Shown one piece after another: positions 52,195-60,673 of a DNA stretch of 64,000 nucleotides. The notes beneath the pieces were generated by a model that did no database searches, was not told the origin of the DNA, and was given only the letters and a program-made list of their open reading frames with translations. This DNA comes from Hydrocarboniphaga sp965279055. GTDB lineage: Bacteria > Pseudomonadota > Gammaproteobacteria > Nevskiales > Nevskiaceae. Every line of letters starts with the position of its first letter. The stretch's first letter is position 1. A program made the translations under genes and the position numbers. Location of the stretch: positions 682,001 through 746,000 of the forward strand of contig NZ_OZ257125.1 in NCBI RefSeq assembly GCF_965279055.1. Reading direction: 5' to 3'.

Positions 52195-53643
52195 ATGGCA
52201 CTGGAAACCAGCCGCAACGCCTTTTTCATCGGTGGTGAATGGGTCAAGCCGGCGAGCGATCGCCGTTTTGAGTTGATCAACGCCACGACCGAGCAATTGA
52301 TAGGCCACGTGCCCGAGGGCAGCGAGGCTGATATCGATCGCGCAGTTGCCGCCGCACGGCGCGCCTTCGAAGTCGGCGAATGGGCCAATGCCAGTGCCGC
52401 GCAGCGAAGCGAGATCATGCTGCGCTACTTCGCCGTATTGCAGAAGCGCGCCGGGGATGTCGCAGCGGCTGTGAGCATGCAGAACGGTATGCCGATCGCA
52501 CTTAGCGGCCCGTTCGAGGCCGGATTATCTTTCGGCCTGCTCGCGTATTACGCACAGCTGGCCGCGGCGTTGCCTGGCGACGAGACGCGCGAATCGCAGA
52601 TGGGCAAGAGCACCGAAGTCAGTCGCGCGCCGCTGGGCGTGGTCGCTGCGATCGTGCCCTGGAATTTCCCGGTGGTGCTGGCGATGAGCAAGATCGGCCC
52701 GGCGCTGGCGGCCGGCTGCACGCTGGTGATCAAGCCCTCGCCGGGCACCGTGCTCGACAGTTACGTGCTCGCCGAGGCGGCGCTCGAAGCCGGCGTGCCG
52801 CCCGGCGTGATCAACTGGGTCGCGGCGGACCGTGAAGTCGGCGCGTACCTGGTTTCACATCCTGGCGTCGACAAGGTCGCGTTCACGGGTTCGACCGCGG
52901 CCGGCCGTGCGATCGCCCGAACCTGCGGCGAACTGCTGCGTCCGGTGAGCCTGGAACTCGGCGGCAAGTCCGCGTCGATCATTCTCGACGACGCCGACAT
53001 CGGCGCCGTCGCGCAGGGCCTGCCGATGACCTCGCTGATGAACAACGGCCAGACCTGCTACGCCTGCACGCGCATCCTCGCGCCGGCGAGCCGTTACAAG
53101 GAGATCGTCGACGCGATCGCTTCGACCGCGTCGTCACTGGTGGTCGGCAATCCGCTAGACGCGCAAACCCATGTCGGCCCGATGGCCTCGTCGCTGCATC
53201 GCCAGCGGGTCGAAGGCTTCATCGCCAAGGGCAAGGCCGAAGGCGGCAAAGTCGTCGCCGGCGGTGGCCGTCCGAAAGGAACCGAGCGCGGCTGGTTCGT
53301 GCAGCCGACCGTGTTCGCCGACGTGTCGAACAGCTCGACGGTGGCGCGCGAAGAAATCTTCGGGCCGGTGCTGGCGATCATTCCCTATAACGACGAGGCC
53401 GAGGCGATTCGCCTCGCCAACGATTCGGTCTACGGCCTCGGCGGCTCGGTGTGGAGCACTGATCCGACGCGCGCATCGCGCGTGGCCAAGCAAGTGCAGA
53501 CCGGCACTATCGGCATTAACGGCTACGTGCCCTCAGTGGGTTCGCCGTTCGGCGGCATCAAGGCCAGTGGCCTCGGCCGCGAACTCGGGCCGGAAGCCAT
53601 CGGCGGCTACCAGCAGTTCAAATCCACCTATGTGATGGGCTGA
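52195..53643 (+). CDS. Aldehyde dehydrogenase
   Basis: The 482-residue NAD(P)-dependent enzyme has the catalytic Glu in LELGGKSA and the catalytic Cys in NNGQTCYACTRI, with the Rossmann motif FTGSTAAGR. It fits the group that includes benzaldehyde and geranial dehydrogenases. AGAGGAGAC precedes the ATG. It is followed at once by the alcohol dehydrogenase, giving a complete alcohol-to-acid pair. A paralogue is at 61679-63124. Confidence 0.92.
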   Translation: MALETSRNAFFIGGEWVKPASDRRFELINATTEQLIGHVPEGSEADIDRAVAAARRAFEVGEWANASAAQRSEIMLRYFAVLQKRAGDVAAAVSMQNGMPIALSGPFEAGLSFGLLAYYAQLAAALPGDETRESQMGKSTEVSRAPLGVVAAIVPWNFPVVLAMSKIGPALAAGCTLVIKPSPGTVLDSYVLAEAALEAGVPPGVINWVAADREVGAYLVSHPGVDKVAFTGSTAAGRAIARTCGELLRPVSLELGGKSASIILDDADIGAVAQGLPMTSLMNNGQTCYACTRILAPASRYKEIVDAIASTASSLVVGNPLDAQTHVGPMASSLHRQRVEGFIAKGKAEGGKVVAGGGRPKGTERGWFVQPTVFADVSNSSTVAREEIFGPVLAIIPYNDEAEAIRLANDSVYGLGGSVWSTDPTRASRVAKQVQTGTIGINGYVPSVGSPFGGIKASGLGRELGPEAIGGYQQFKSTYVMG

Positions 53644-53670
53644 GCCCGGCCGAGCTTAGAGGAGAACCGC

Positions 53671-54795
53671 ATGAACTCAACAGTCCAGCCCGTCAGCGCC
53701 ACCGCTGCCGTCGTCCGCAAGGCGGGCGAGCCTTTCACCATCGAGCAGGTTGACGTCGCAGCGCCGCGCGACTTCGAGGTACGCGTGCGCATGACCGCCG
53801 TTGGCATGTGTCATTCCGACATCGTCGTGCGTGCCGGCCATCTGCCGGTGCCGACGCCGATCGTGCTCGGCCATGAAGGCTCGGGCATCGTCGAGGCGAT
53901 CGGCGCAAAAGTCAGCCGGGTCAAGCCCGGCGACCACGTCGTGCTCAGCTTCAATTCCTGCGCCGATTGCCCGAGTTGCAACCAGGGCAAGCCAGCCTAT
54001 TGCTACAACTTCATGGCGAGCAATTTTGCCGGCGTGCGCTTGTCCGACGGCAGCACCGCGCTGAGCCAGAAAGGCCATAGCGTGCATGCCAATTTCTTCG
54101 GCCAGTCCTCGTTCGCCTCGTATGCGATCGCGCACGAGCGCAATACCGTCAGTGTCGACACCAGCGTGCCGCTGGAACTGCTCGGTCCGCTCGGCTGCGG
54201 CATCCAGACCGGGGCCGGTGCGGTGATCAATTCGCTCGCATTGAAAGCGGGCGAGGCACTGGCGATTTTCGGTGGCGGGGCGGTCGGCCTCAGCGCGCTG
54301 CTCGGTGCCCGCGCTGTGGAAGCCGGCACGGTTATCGTCGTCGAGCCCAACGCCGAGCGCCGCGCACTCGCGCTCGAACTCGGTGCCGCACACGTGATCG
54401 ATCCCAGGGCGACCGCCGACGTGCTCGCCAAAATCAAGGAACTCAGCGGTGGTGGCGTCAATCACGCGCTCGACACCACCGGCAATCCGGCGGTGATCGC
54501 AGTGGCGGTCGAAACGACGTTGGCCAATGGCACGCTCGGCCTGCTCGGCGTGCCGCCGCCCGATGCGATGCTGCCGGCCAACATGCTGAGCATGCTGATC
54601 CGTGGGACCGTGATCCGCTACATAACCGAGGGCGACGCCGATCCGCAGACCTTCATTCCGCAGATGATCGCGCTGTACAAGGCCGGCAAGTTTCCGTTCG
54701 ACCGGCTGATCAGGAAGTTCCCGTTCGATCGGATCAACGAAGCCGCGTCGGCGTCGGAGCAGGGTTTCGCAATCAAGCCGGTTCTGGTCTTTTGA
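53671..54795 (+). CDS. Zn-dependent MDR alcohol dehydrogenase (GeoA/XylB-like)
   Basis: The 374-residue protein is a close paralogue of the one at 18973-20088. It has GMCHSD, GHEGSGIVEAIG, the four-Cys structural zinc loop (CADCPSCNQGKPAYC), LLGPLGCGIQTGAG and GGGAVGLSALLG. It should oxidise the alcohol formed by the XylM-like enzyme. AGAGGAGAA precedes the ATG, and the gene closes the five-gene rightward operon. Confidence 0.92.
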   Translation: MNSTVQPVSATAAVVRKAGEPFTIEQVDVAAPRDFEVRVRMTAVGMCHSDIVVRAGHLPVPTPIVLGHEGSGIVEAIGAKVSRVKPGDHVVLSFNSCADCPSCNQGKPAYCYNFMASNFAGVRLSDGSTALSQKGHSVHANFFGQSSFASYAIAHERNTVSVDTSVPLELLGPLGCGIQTGAGAVINSLALKAGEALAIFGGGAVGLSALLGARAVEAGTVIVVEPNAERRALALELGAAHVIDPRATADVLAKIKELSGGGVNHALDTTGNPAVIAVAVETTLANGTLGLLGVPPPDAMLPANMLSMLIRGTVIRYITEGDADPQTFIPQMIALYKAGKFPFDRLIRKFPFDRINEAASASEQGFAIKPVLVF

Positions 54796-54956
54796 ATCGC
54801 TTTGATCAGGTCGCCGTCCGGTTCCAACACGCCGAGACTACCGAAGTTCGATACCGGCTAAGTCGATTCCCAAGAGACGAGACGACACGACACGGCTGCA
54901 GCGATGTAAGTGTTCAATCCGGTGCATCAGGCACAGCGCTGCACCTCGTATAAAAT

Positions 54957-54981
54957 AAAAAAGCCCCGTTTCGGGGGCTTT
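54957..54981. terminator. Bidirectional terminator between convergent operons
   Basis: GCCCC (54963-54967) pairs with GGGGC (54974-54978), extended by flanking A/T pairs, around a short loop. On the minus strand it ends in a run of six T residues. It stands between the rightward dehydrogenase gene and the leftward monooxygenase gene. Confidence 0.8.
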
Positions 54982-55017
54982 GTGCTCACCAATACAACGC
55001 TAATTTTTTGCGTCCCA

Positions 55018-56139
55018 TCAGATGCCGATCCGCGCGCCCTTGACCGGCCAGGACTCGGAAGTGCTGAACCAGTCTTCCCAGCCGGCTGCCAGGTTCTGTT
55101 CGCGCGCCAGCTTGCGCTCGCCCGGCGTCGCGTACTCCATGTCCCAGCGTTTCAGCGCGGGCTTGATGATGAACTCGTCCCAGACCGGCGGAATCAGCGC
55201 GGCGAGGAAGCAGACGAACACACTCGGCATCTCGATGCCTTCGCGATGCGGTACCAGCTTGTAGTAGGGCTGATAGGAATTCATGTGGTGGTCGGCGTGA
55301 TTGGTCAGCTCGAAGCCGACCAGGCGCGTGATCGCACCCAGGTGATTCCAGACGTGCCGACGGCCCACCGACGTGCCCGGCACGCGGGTCTGACCGTAGT
55401 GCTGGAAGTAGCTGAAGGATTCGGTCCAGACTTTGGCAATGGCCATTGCCGACAGCACGCAGAAAACACCCATCCAGCCTGCCATCGCGAAAATGACGCT
55501 CTGGAACACCAGCTGGATCGCAACAATCTTCCAGACGCGGTGACGCCAGTTCCAGCCGCTCAGGCCGCGCTTGCGCAGCGCTTCGCTCTCGGCTTTCAGC
55601 GCATAGCTGATCGTGCCCCATACCGCCCGCGGCGTGAACTTGTAGATCGATGTGCCGCGCGGCGCGGTGCTGAGATCGTGCGGCGTCGACACGTCGATGT
55701 GGTGATAGACCACATGCTCGATATCGCGCATGCCATCGAGCAACGTGAACTGGGCGTAGCGGCCGATGGTGCGCGTGATCGTGCCGCGTGCATGGAACAT
55801 CTCGTGCTGAGCTGCAATGCCGGGGACCAACGCGAGCCAGCCGCAGCTCAGCGTGCCGCCCAGCAGCTGCATGCCATTGAGTTCCTCGATGTGCATGCGC
55901 CAGCCAAAAGCCAGGAACATCGCGATCGGCCCGAGCGAGCCGATCCACACCGGGATCGCGGCCCAGAACGCGGAGTTCATCTTGCGCATGCTGAAATCGC
56001 GCGGCAGCACGAAGTCCAGGAAAGTGACGACGGCAAAAGTGCTGAAGCCCAGCCAGAGGTAATCGCCACCCAGGGCGAAGCCGGCGAAGCCGGCCGCCAG
56101 CAGCAGCGCGGCGGTGTAGTACTTGAGATAGTCAATCAT
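55018..56139 (-). CDS. XylM-like AlkB-family membrane hydroxylase (third copy)
   Basis: The 373-residue protein parallels the 48581-49708 product. It has QHEMFHARG, EHVVYHHIDVSTP, SYFQHYGQTRVPG and NHADHHMNSYQPY, with membrane helices at the start. Start ATG 56139 has GAGGAG upstream. Sequence between the His motifs is similar enough to indicate a duplication and divergence within one family. It is transcribed toward the alcohol dehydrogenase gene and away from the dehydratase/reductase cluster. Confidence 0.9.
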   Translation of the reverse strand: MIDYLKYYTAALLLAAGFAGFALGGDYLWLGFSTFAVVTFLDFVLPRDFSMRKMNSAFWAAIPVWIGSLGPIAMFLAFGWRMHIEELNGMQLLGGTLSCGWLALVPGIAAQHEMFHARGTITRTIGRYAQFTLLDGMRDIEHVVYHHIDVSTPHDLSTAPRGTSIYKFTPRAVWGTISYALKAESEALRKRGLSGWNWRHRVWKIVAIQLVFQSVIFAMAGWMGVFCVLSAMAIAKVWTESFSYFQHYGQTRVPGTSVGRRHVWNHLGAITRLVGFELTNHADHHMNSYQPYYKLVPHREGIEMPSVFVCFLAALIPPVWDEFIIKPALKRWDMEYATPGERKLAREQNLAAGWEDWFSTSESWPVKGARIGI

Positions 56140-56175
56140 GGAACGGCTCCTCACAGCGGCAATGCGGCATTGAAT

Positions 56176-56264
56176 TAAACGAACGGTTTATTTCGATTAA
56201 ACATAAAAGCGACGGCAGCCAAGCGAGGCCGAACCACGTCGCTTTTGATAGTATGGGATCATAC
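56176..56264. promoter_or_regulatory. Upstream region of third monooxygenase with two inverted repeats
   Basis: TAAAC-GAACG-GTTTA (56176-56190) and GTATG-GGAT-CATAC (56251-56264) are perfect short inverted repeats in the AT-rich leader. The second overlaps a TAGTATGG (56249-56256) like that found before other catabolic genes. Both are plausible TetR-type operators. Confidence 0.45.
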
Positions 56265-56318
56265 GATCAAAGCGCGACCTGTCAAGCCAGACAGCGTTCG
56301 AAATGTTGTACATGGCGC

Positions 56319-57236
56319 TCACATCGGTCCGATTAGGAGCCGCTCGTTGGCGGGCAGCTTCGGCGCCGTTTTGCACGGTTGCGTGGCGCAACCGCTGGCA
56401 GTCGACATTGCCTCGTCCACCACGTCTTCTTCGTCTATCAGCTCGGCGCTGGGCTTGGCGACTTCGTCGAGAGCGAACAGCGCTGCGCCGAGTGCGCCGG
56501 CAATCTGCGGATCGGGCGCGATCAGCATTTTCGCCCTGAGCTCCTGCTCGATGTAATGCACCGCTGCGTGATTCTTGGCGACGCCGCCGGTCATCACGAT
56601 CGGGTTGCGATTGCCGACGCGTGCGACGAGGCCTGCGGTGCGGCTGGCGATCGCCGCATGGACCGCGCCGAGCACATCGGGCTTGGACTTACCTTCGGCC
56701 AGCAAGGAAATTACTTCGGTCTCGGCAAACGTCGCGCACATGTTCGACACGACCAGTCTTTCGGTCGAGGTCATCGCCAGCGCGCCCATTTCTTCGACAG
56801 ACACTTGCACCGCGCGAGCCAGCGCTTCCAGGAATTTACCAGTGCCGGCCGCGCAGCGATCATTCATTGCGAACTGCTGCACCAGGCCGTCGCCGGTGAC
56901 CGAAATGACCTTGCTGTCCTGACCGCCGATGTCGATCACCAGGCGCGCTTCCGGGAACATCGCAATCGCGCCGCGCGCGTGGCAGGTGATCTCGGTGTAG
57001 CTCTGGTCGGCGACTTCGATCATGCGCCGGCCGTAGCCGGTGCTGACCGCGCGTGCGATGTCCTTCTGCGTGATGCCGGCCTGTGCGAGAGCGCCGGCCA
57101 TCGACGCCCGCGAGCCTTCCGCGCTGATCGATCCCTGACTCTCGACGCAGGACGCCACCAGCTTGCCCTTCAGGTCCAGGATCACCGTCTTGGTGGTCGT
57201 GGAGCCGAAGTCGATGCCCATTACAAAGGACTTCAT
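56319..57236 (-). CDS. Acyl-CoA dehydratase activase / reductase ATPase (HgdC, BcrA/D family)
   Basis: The 305-residue ASKHA-fold ATPase has GIDFGSTTTK, STGYGRRMIEVAD and DIGGQDSKVI. Two Cys, Cys128 (NDRCAAGTGKFLE) and Cys167 (SNMCATFAETE), lie at the spacing that bridges a single 4Fe-4S cluster between two subunits in HgdC. It couples ATP hydrolysis to injection of a low-potential electron into the partner dehydratase or reductase. Only one such gene is present, as in 2-hydroxyacyl-CoA dehydratases; benzoyl-CoA reductases usually have two. It follows the two partner genes by 34 bases. The last 35 residues form a tail with two extra Cys. Confidence 0.9.
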   Translation of the reverse strand: MKSFVMGIDFGSTTTKTVILDLKGKLVASCVESQGSISAEGSRASMAGALAQAGITQKDIARAVSTGYGRRMIEVADQSYTEITCHARGAIAMFPEARLVIDIGGQDSKVISVTGDGLVQQFAMNDRCAAGTGKFLEALARAVQVSVEEMGALAMTSTERLVVSNMCATFAETEVISLLAEGKSKPDVLGAVHAAIASRTAGLVARVGNRNPIVMTGGVAKNHAAVHYIEQELRAKMLIAPDPQIAGALGAALFALDEVAKPSAELIDEEDVVDEAMSTASGCATQPCKTAPKLPANERLLIGPM

Positions 57237-57270
57237 GTCGTGTCTCCTGATCGGAGTGCTTCGAGCCGGT

Positions 57271-58620
57271 CTATGCTGCGATGCCGACGCGCTTGCGGGC
57301 TTCGATGGCTTCCAGCATGGCTTCGACGCGACTGTTGACGATCTCGTCCTTGTAGAACGACTCGTCGACCATGTCGCCCTCGATCATCGCCACCGGCAGG
57401 CCCAAGCGCTTCTGCACGGCGTCGGCGATCAGGAACTGCGGGTTTGAAAACGCGCGGCAGGTGCGCGCCGCGTGGATCACCATGCCCTGAATCTCATAGT
57501 GCTTACACAGCTTGATGATCTCCTCGATCATCAGCGGCGCCGACAGATTGATCGGGCAGACGAGATAGTTGATCGCCATGCCCTCGAGCGGGTTCTCGAC
57601 GTCGATCGACTCGTACTCGTGCCAGAAGCCCATGTGCGTATAGCGGCCGGCGACCATGTTGGCGTCGTAGTTGGCGAACTTGTTCGCTAGCCAGCCAATC
57701 TTGTTCCAGTTCATGATGCCGTCCCAGAACAGGCGATATTTCTCCTGCGGGATACCGCCTTCGTTGTCGGCGATGCGTTGTACGATTTCGGTCTTGGTTT
57801 TCTCGAAGTAGTCGACAATGGCCGGGCCTCCGGGGATGAAGTTCACTGGCGCCAGGCTCGTTGTCCAGTCGAAGAAGCTGGCCGGTGCAGGCTTGGCATT
57901 GCACAGTTCCATCGCTTCCATGCGCAGCTTTCCGGCCTGCTTGGTGTAGCTCATGATCTCGCTGAGCTTGTCCCAGTTGTATTTCTTGCCGGTCTGCTCC
58001 GCGATCCAGTCGGTGCAGGCGCGGATCTGCTTGACCATGTACTGCGTGGCCTCTTTGAATTCCGAGCCGCCGAGGTAGATTGCGTCTGGCTTGTTGCCCC
58101 AGACCCACGGCACCGAGATGTTGAAGATCGGGATTTTCTTGCCGAATAGGCGGAACAGCATTTCGTCCCACTGCTGGCCGGTGCTGCAATACGGATACGC
58201 GCTGATGAACATGTCCGGAGCGGGGATGCGCTCGCCGAGCAGGCCGGCGCCGAGCGCATCCGAAAAGCTCGAGCCGCTGGCTTCGACGCCGCGGTTTTGG
58301 GCGAGCACACCACAGCCGATGTGTGTGCGCGCGTAGGAGCACAGCTCTTTCATGTAGCCGCGATGTTCGGCTGCAGTCTGCGCCGGCTCTTCGTTGTTGC
58401 GTGCGGCCAGCAAGGCCGACCAGGCTTCACCATGCACCCAGCGGATGTCCGCCGCCTGCATCAGCGGGTTGATCGCAACGCCTTCGTACCAGCACACCAG
58501 CTTGCCTTCGGCTTTGGCGTTGAATACGTCGGTCCAATAGTCATTGACCATCTTGTTGTTCATCGACGAGGTCTTCAGCCGATTCGCCTTCTTGATCGGG
58601 GGCAGGATCAGGTCGTTCAT
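57271..58620 (-). CDS. 2-hydroxyacyl-CoA dehydratase / benzoyl-CoA reductase B-type subunit
   Basis: The 449-residue protein is of the HgdA/BcrB family. Three Cys (Cys94 in LCSYAR, Cys145 in AYPYCSTG, Cys388 in ARTCRAFS) stand where this family binds a 4Fe-4S cluster, and the end shows IEGDMVDESFY. With its partner it would reductively dehydrate a 2-hydroxyacyl-CoA or reduce an aromatic acyl-CoA ring by a radical route. The start overlaps the stop of the preceding gene by four bases (ATGA), indicating coupled subunits. These enzymes are oxygen-sensitive, which is notable next to monooxygenases. Confidence 0.88.
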   Translation of the reverse strand: MNDLILPPIKKANRLKTSSMNNKMVNDYWTDVFNAKAEGKLVCWYEGVAINPLMQAADIRWVHGEAWSALLAARNNEEPAQTAAEHRGYMKELCSYARTHIGCGVLAQNRGVEASGSSFSDALGAGLLGERIPAPDMFISAYPYCSTGQQWDEMLFRLFGKKIPIFNISVPWVWGNKPDAIYLGGSEFKEATQYMVKQIRACTDWIAEQTGKKYNWDKLSEIMSYTKQAGKLRMEAMELCNAKPAPASFFDWTTSLAPVNFIPGGPAIVDYFEKTKTEIVQRIADNEGGIPQEKYRLFWDGIMNWNKIGWLANKFANYDANMVAGRYTHMGFWHEYESIDVENPLEGMAINYLVCPINLSAPLMIEEIIKLCKHYEIQGMVIHAARTCRAFSNPQFLIADAVQKRLGLPVAMIEGDMVDESFYKDEIVNSRVEAMLEAIEARKRVGIAA

Positions 58621-59789
58621 GCTGCAATTCTCCGGGCGGCGGTCTGACGTTTGACGACTTCGAGAAAAGTTTCGACGCGGGTTCTGAGGCCTTCGAACGA
58701 GTTCTGCTCGTGCTCGGTCTCGATCAGCAGATGCGGCCGGCCGTGCTTGTCGAATGCCTCTTTGATTTCGGGGTAGTAGTACATGTGCGGCTCGCAGAAC
58801 TTGGCCATCAGCACGATCATGCCGTCAGCCTGACTGCGGTCCATGGCGCCAAGCAGATAGTTCTCCCAGTCCGCGTTCTGATCGACGCGCGTCGGGCAGG
58901 GGACTTTCAGGTTTCGTTCGAGATACCACTTGGCGAGCGCATCCAGTGGATCGCCGGTCTCGTCAACATCGGTCGAGATGAAGCGCTGGCCGTGGTACAG
59001 ATCGTCGTCGACGACGATGCCGCCGCATTCTTCGATCATGTCGAGCACGCCGGTTTTCGGCGACTGGCAGAAATGGCCGGACAGGTAGACGCGCACGCCG
59101 CGCTGCGCGGTGGCCTTGCTCTTGTCGAACTCCGCAAGCAACTCTTCGAGCAGCTTGGTGTGCTCGGCGCGGTCCATGATCATGCTGCTCTTGACCAGGA
59201 TCTGCATCTGCTTGGCGGTGATGCGTGCGTCACCGTCGCGGCGCATCTGGTAGAGCTGGCGCAGCAGCTGGCGGTTCTTGTTGAACAGCCGAATGCTGGC
59301 GCGCATCGCCTCGTCGTCGATCTTGTGGCCGATCATCTCCTCGAGTCCTTCCTTCAGGTTGAGGAAGGTTTCGCGAGCGCGGCCGAGGCTCCAGGGATCG
59401 CTCATCGACGAGATCAGCTGATAGAAATGCACGCGTGTGTTCGGGAGCTTGGCGCGCACGACGTCGGCGGCGCCGAGTAGTTGCACGCAGTGATCGCCGA
59501 ACATGATCGCGTCGAGGAATTCGTAACCGCCCTTGCAGGCCTGGTCGACGACGCTGCGGGTGAATCCGCAGTAGAACGGATAGATCATGCCGTGACCGAC
59601 GGTGATCGGCTCATGGTTCTCCTGCAGGATTACCGGCGTGCATCCTGCGGCGTGTGCCATCTCGCCGGGGAAGTGCATCGGGAACGAACCGACGATGCGC
59701 TGGCCGCTTTTCTCTTTCCACTGGCGCGCGCTTTCGAGTGAATTCTCGGCGGTCCATTCGAGCGTGGCCAGAATGCTTTCTATACTCAT
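58617..59789 (-). CDS. 2-hydroxyacyl-CoA dehydratase / benzoyl-CoA reductase C-type subunit
   Basis: The 390-residue partner belongs to the HgdB/BcrC family. It shows FPMHFPGEMAHAAGCTPV and EPITVGHGMIYPFYCGFTRS, with candidate cluster ligands Cys74, Cys101 (GDHCVQLL) and Cys332 (KFCEPHMYYYPE). The EPIT-x-G and YPF-x-CGFTRS elements look closer to BcrC-like proteins than to lactyl- or hydroxyglutaryl-CoA dehydratases, but without a search I keep both options. It is the first gene of the three-gene leftward operon, and AGGAG lies before its ATG. Confidence 0.87.
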   Translation of the reverse strand: MSIESILATLEWTAENSLESARQWKEKSGQRIVGSFPMHFPGEMAHAAGCTPVILQENHEPITVGHGMIYPFYCGFTRSVVDQACKGGYEFLDAIMFGDHCVQLLGAADVVRAKLPNTRVHFYQLISSMSDPWSLGRARETFLNLKEGLEEMIGHKIDDEAMRASIRLFNKNRQLLRQLYQMRRDGDARITAKQMQILVKSSMIMDRAEHTKLLEELLAEFDKSKATAQRGVRVYLSGHFCQSPKTGVLDMIEECGGIVVDDDLYHGQRFISTDVDETGDPLDALAKWYLERNLKVPCPTRVDQNADWENYLLGAMDRSQADGMIVLMAKFCEPHMYYYPEIKEAFDKHGRPHLLIETEHEQNSFEGLRTRVETFLEVVKRQTAARRIAA

Positions 59790-59820
59790 TGGATGCGGTT
59801 CTCCTGTAATGAATCCATGC

Positions 59821-59839
59821 TAATGAAGTCGATTCATTA
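59821..59839. promoter_or_regulatory. 19-bp palindromic operator, site 1
   Basis: TAATGAA-GTCGA-TTCATTA is a perfect inverted repeat 31 bases upstream of the reductase subunit gene. A further half site (TAATGAA) lies at 59807-59813. It has the same length and arms as site 2. Confidence 0.7.
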
Positions 59840-59921
59840 ACGTCAATCGATCGACGATCATCTCGATGACAAGCCTTGAGTATATTTACAATTAAAACAA
59901 TTGATTAAGAACTTAAATAAA

Positions 59922-59940
59922 TAATGAGTAATATTCATTA
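59922..59940. promoter_or_regulatory. 19-bp palindromic operator, site 2
   Basis: TAATGA-GTAATAT-TCATTA is an inverted repeat of the same 19-bp geometry as site 1. It ends just before the TetR gene. The pair, 101 bases apart, suggests one repressor controlling both its own gene and the divergent three-gene operon. Confidence 0.7.
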
Positions 59941-59962
59941 GATGGCCGGACCGAGGTCCAGA

Positions 59963-60670
59963 ATGCGGAAAACTGAAAGAGTGGCGACGCGCAAGACGGT
60001 CAACCGGCTGTCGTCGGACGACCGTATCAACGACATCATGGCGGCGGCCCGCGCGGCAGTGACTGAAAAGGGTTACGAGAAGGTGCTGATCTCTGAGATC
60101 GCCGAACGAGCCGGCGTGGTCGAGGGCACGATCTATCGTTACTTCGAGAACAAGCGCGACTTGCTGGTGAAAGTTGCCGAAGCCTGGTTCGGCGAGGCGC
60201 TGGCCGAGGATTCGCGTATCGATTCGATCGACGGCACGATGAACAAATTGCGCCACCTGGCGTGGCGGACCTTGACCATCATCCGCCATGAACCCGTGCT
60301 CGCGCGTTTCATGTTGTTGGAGCTGCGACCCGATCCCAGCTACCGCGGCTCGCCGTTCTTCGATCTGAACCAACGCTTCACGTCAGACGCGCTGCGGGTC
60401 TGCAAGCAGGCGATCGCCAGCGGCGAATTCCACGACGATGTGTCGGCGCCGATGTTGCGTGACATGCTATTCGGCTGTATCGAACACCGCACCTGGGCGT
60501 TCCTGCGCGGCGAGGGTGAGTTTTCGATCGAAGAGGTCGCCGACGGTGTGGCCAAAGTGATTTATCGCGGCATGCTGGCGCAGCCGGTGGCGACTGCGAC
60601 CAGCACCGACAAGCTCGACGCGATCACGGCGCGCCTCGAGCAGGTGGTCCAGTCCTTGAAGTCCGGGTGA
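59963..60670 (+). CDS. TetR-family regulator of the dehydratase/reductase operon
   Basis: The 235-residue protein has a TetR helix-turn-helix (INDIMAAARAAVTEKGYEKVLISEIAERAGVVEGTIYRYFENKRDLLVKV) and a FadR-like C-terminal domain of the size that binds acyl-CoA ligands. ATG 59963 has GAGG upstream; ATG 59942 is in frame but lacks a ribosome site and abuts operator 2. It diverges from the three-gene operon, and its stop is 3 bases from the stop of the convergent SDR gene. Confidence 0.87.
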   Translation: MRKTERVATRKTVNRLSSDDRINDIMAAARAAVTEKGYEKVLISEIAERAGVVEGTIYRYFENKRDLLVKVAEAWFGEALAEDSRIDSIDGTMNKLRHLAWRTLTIIRHEPVLARFMLLELRPDPSYRGSPFFDLNQRFTSDALRVCKQAIASGEFHDDVSAPMLRDMLFGCIEHRTWAFLRGEGEFSIEEVADGVAKVIYRGMLAQPVATATSTDKLDAITARLEQVVQSLKSG

Positions 60671-60673
60671 AGC

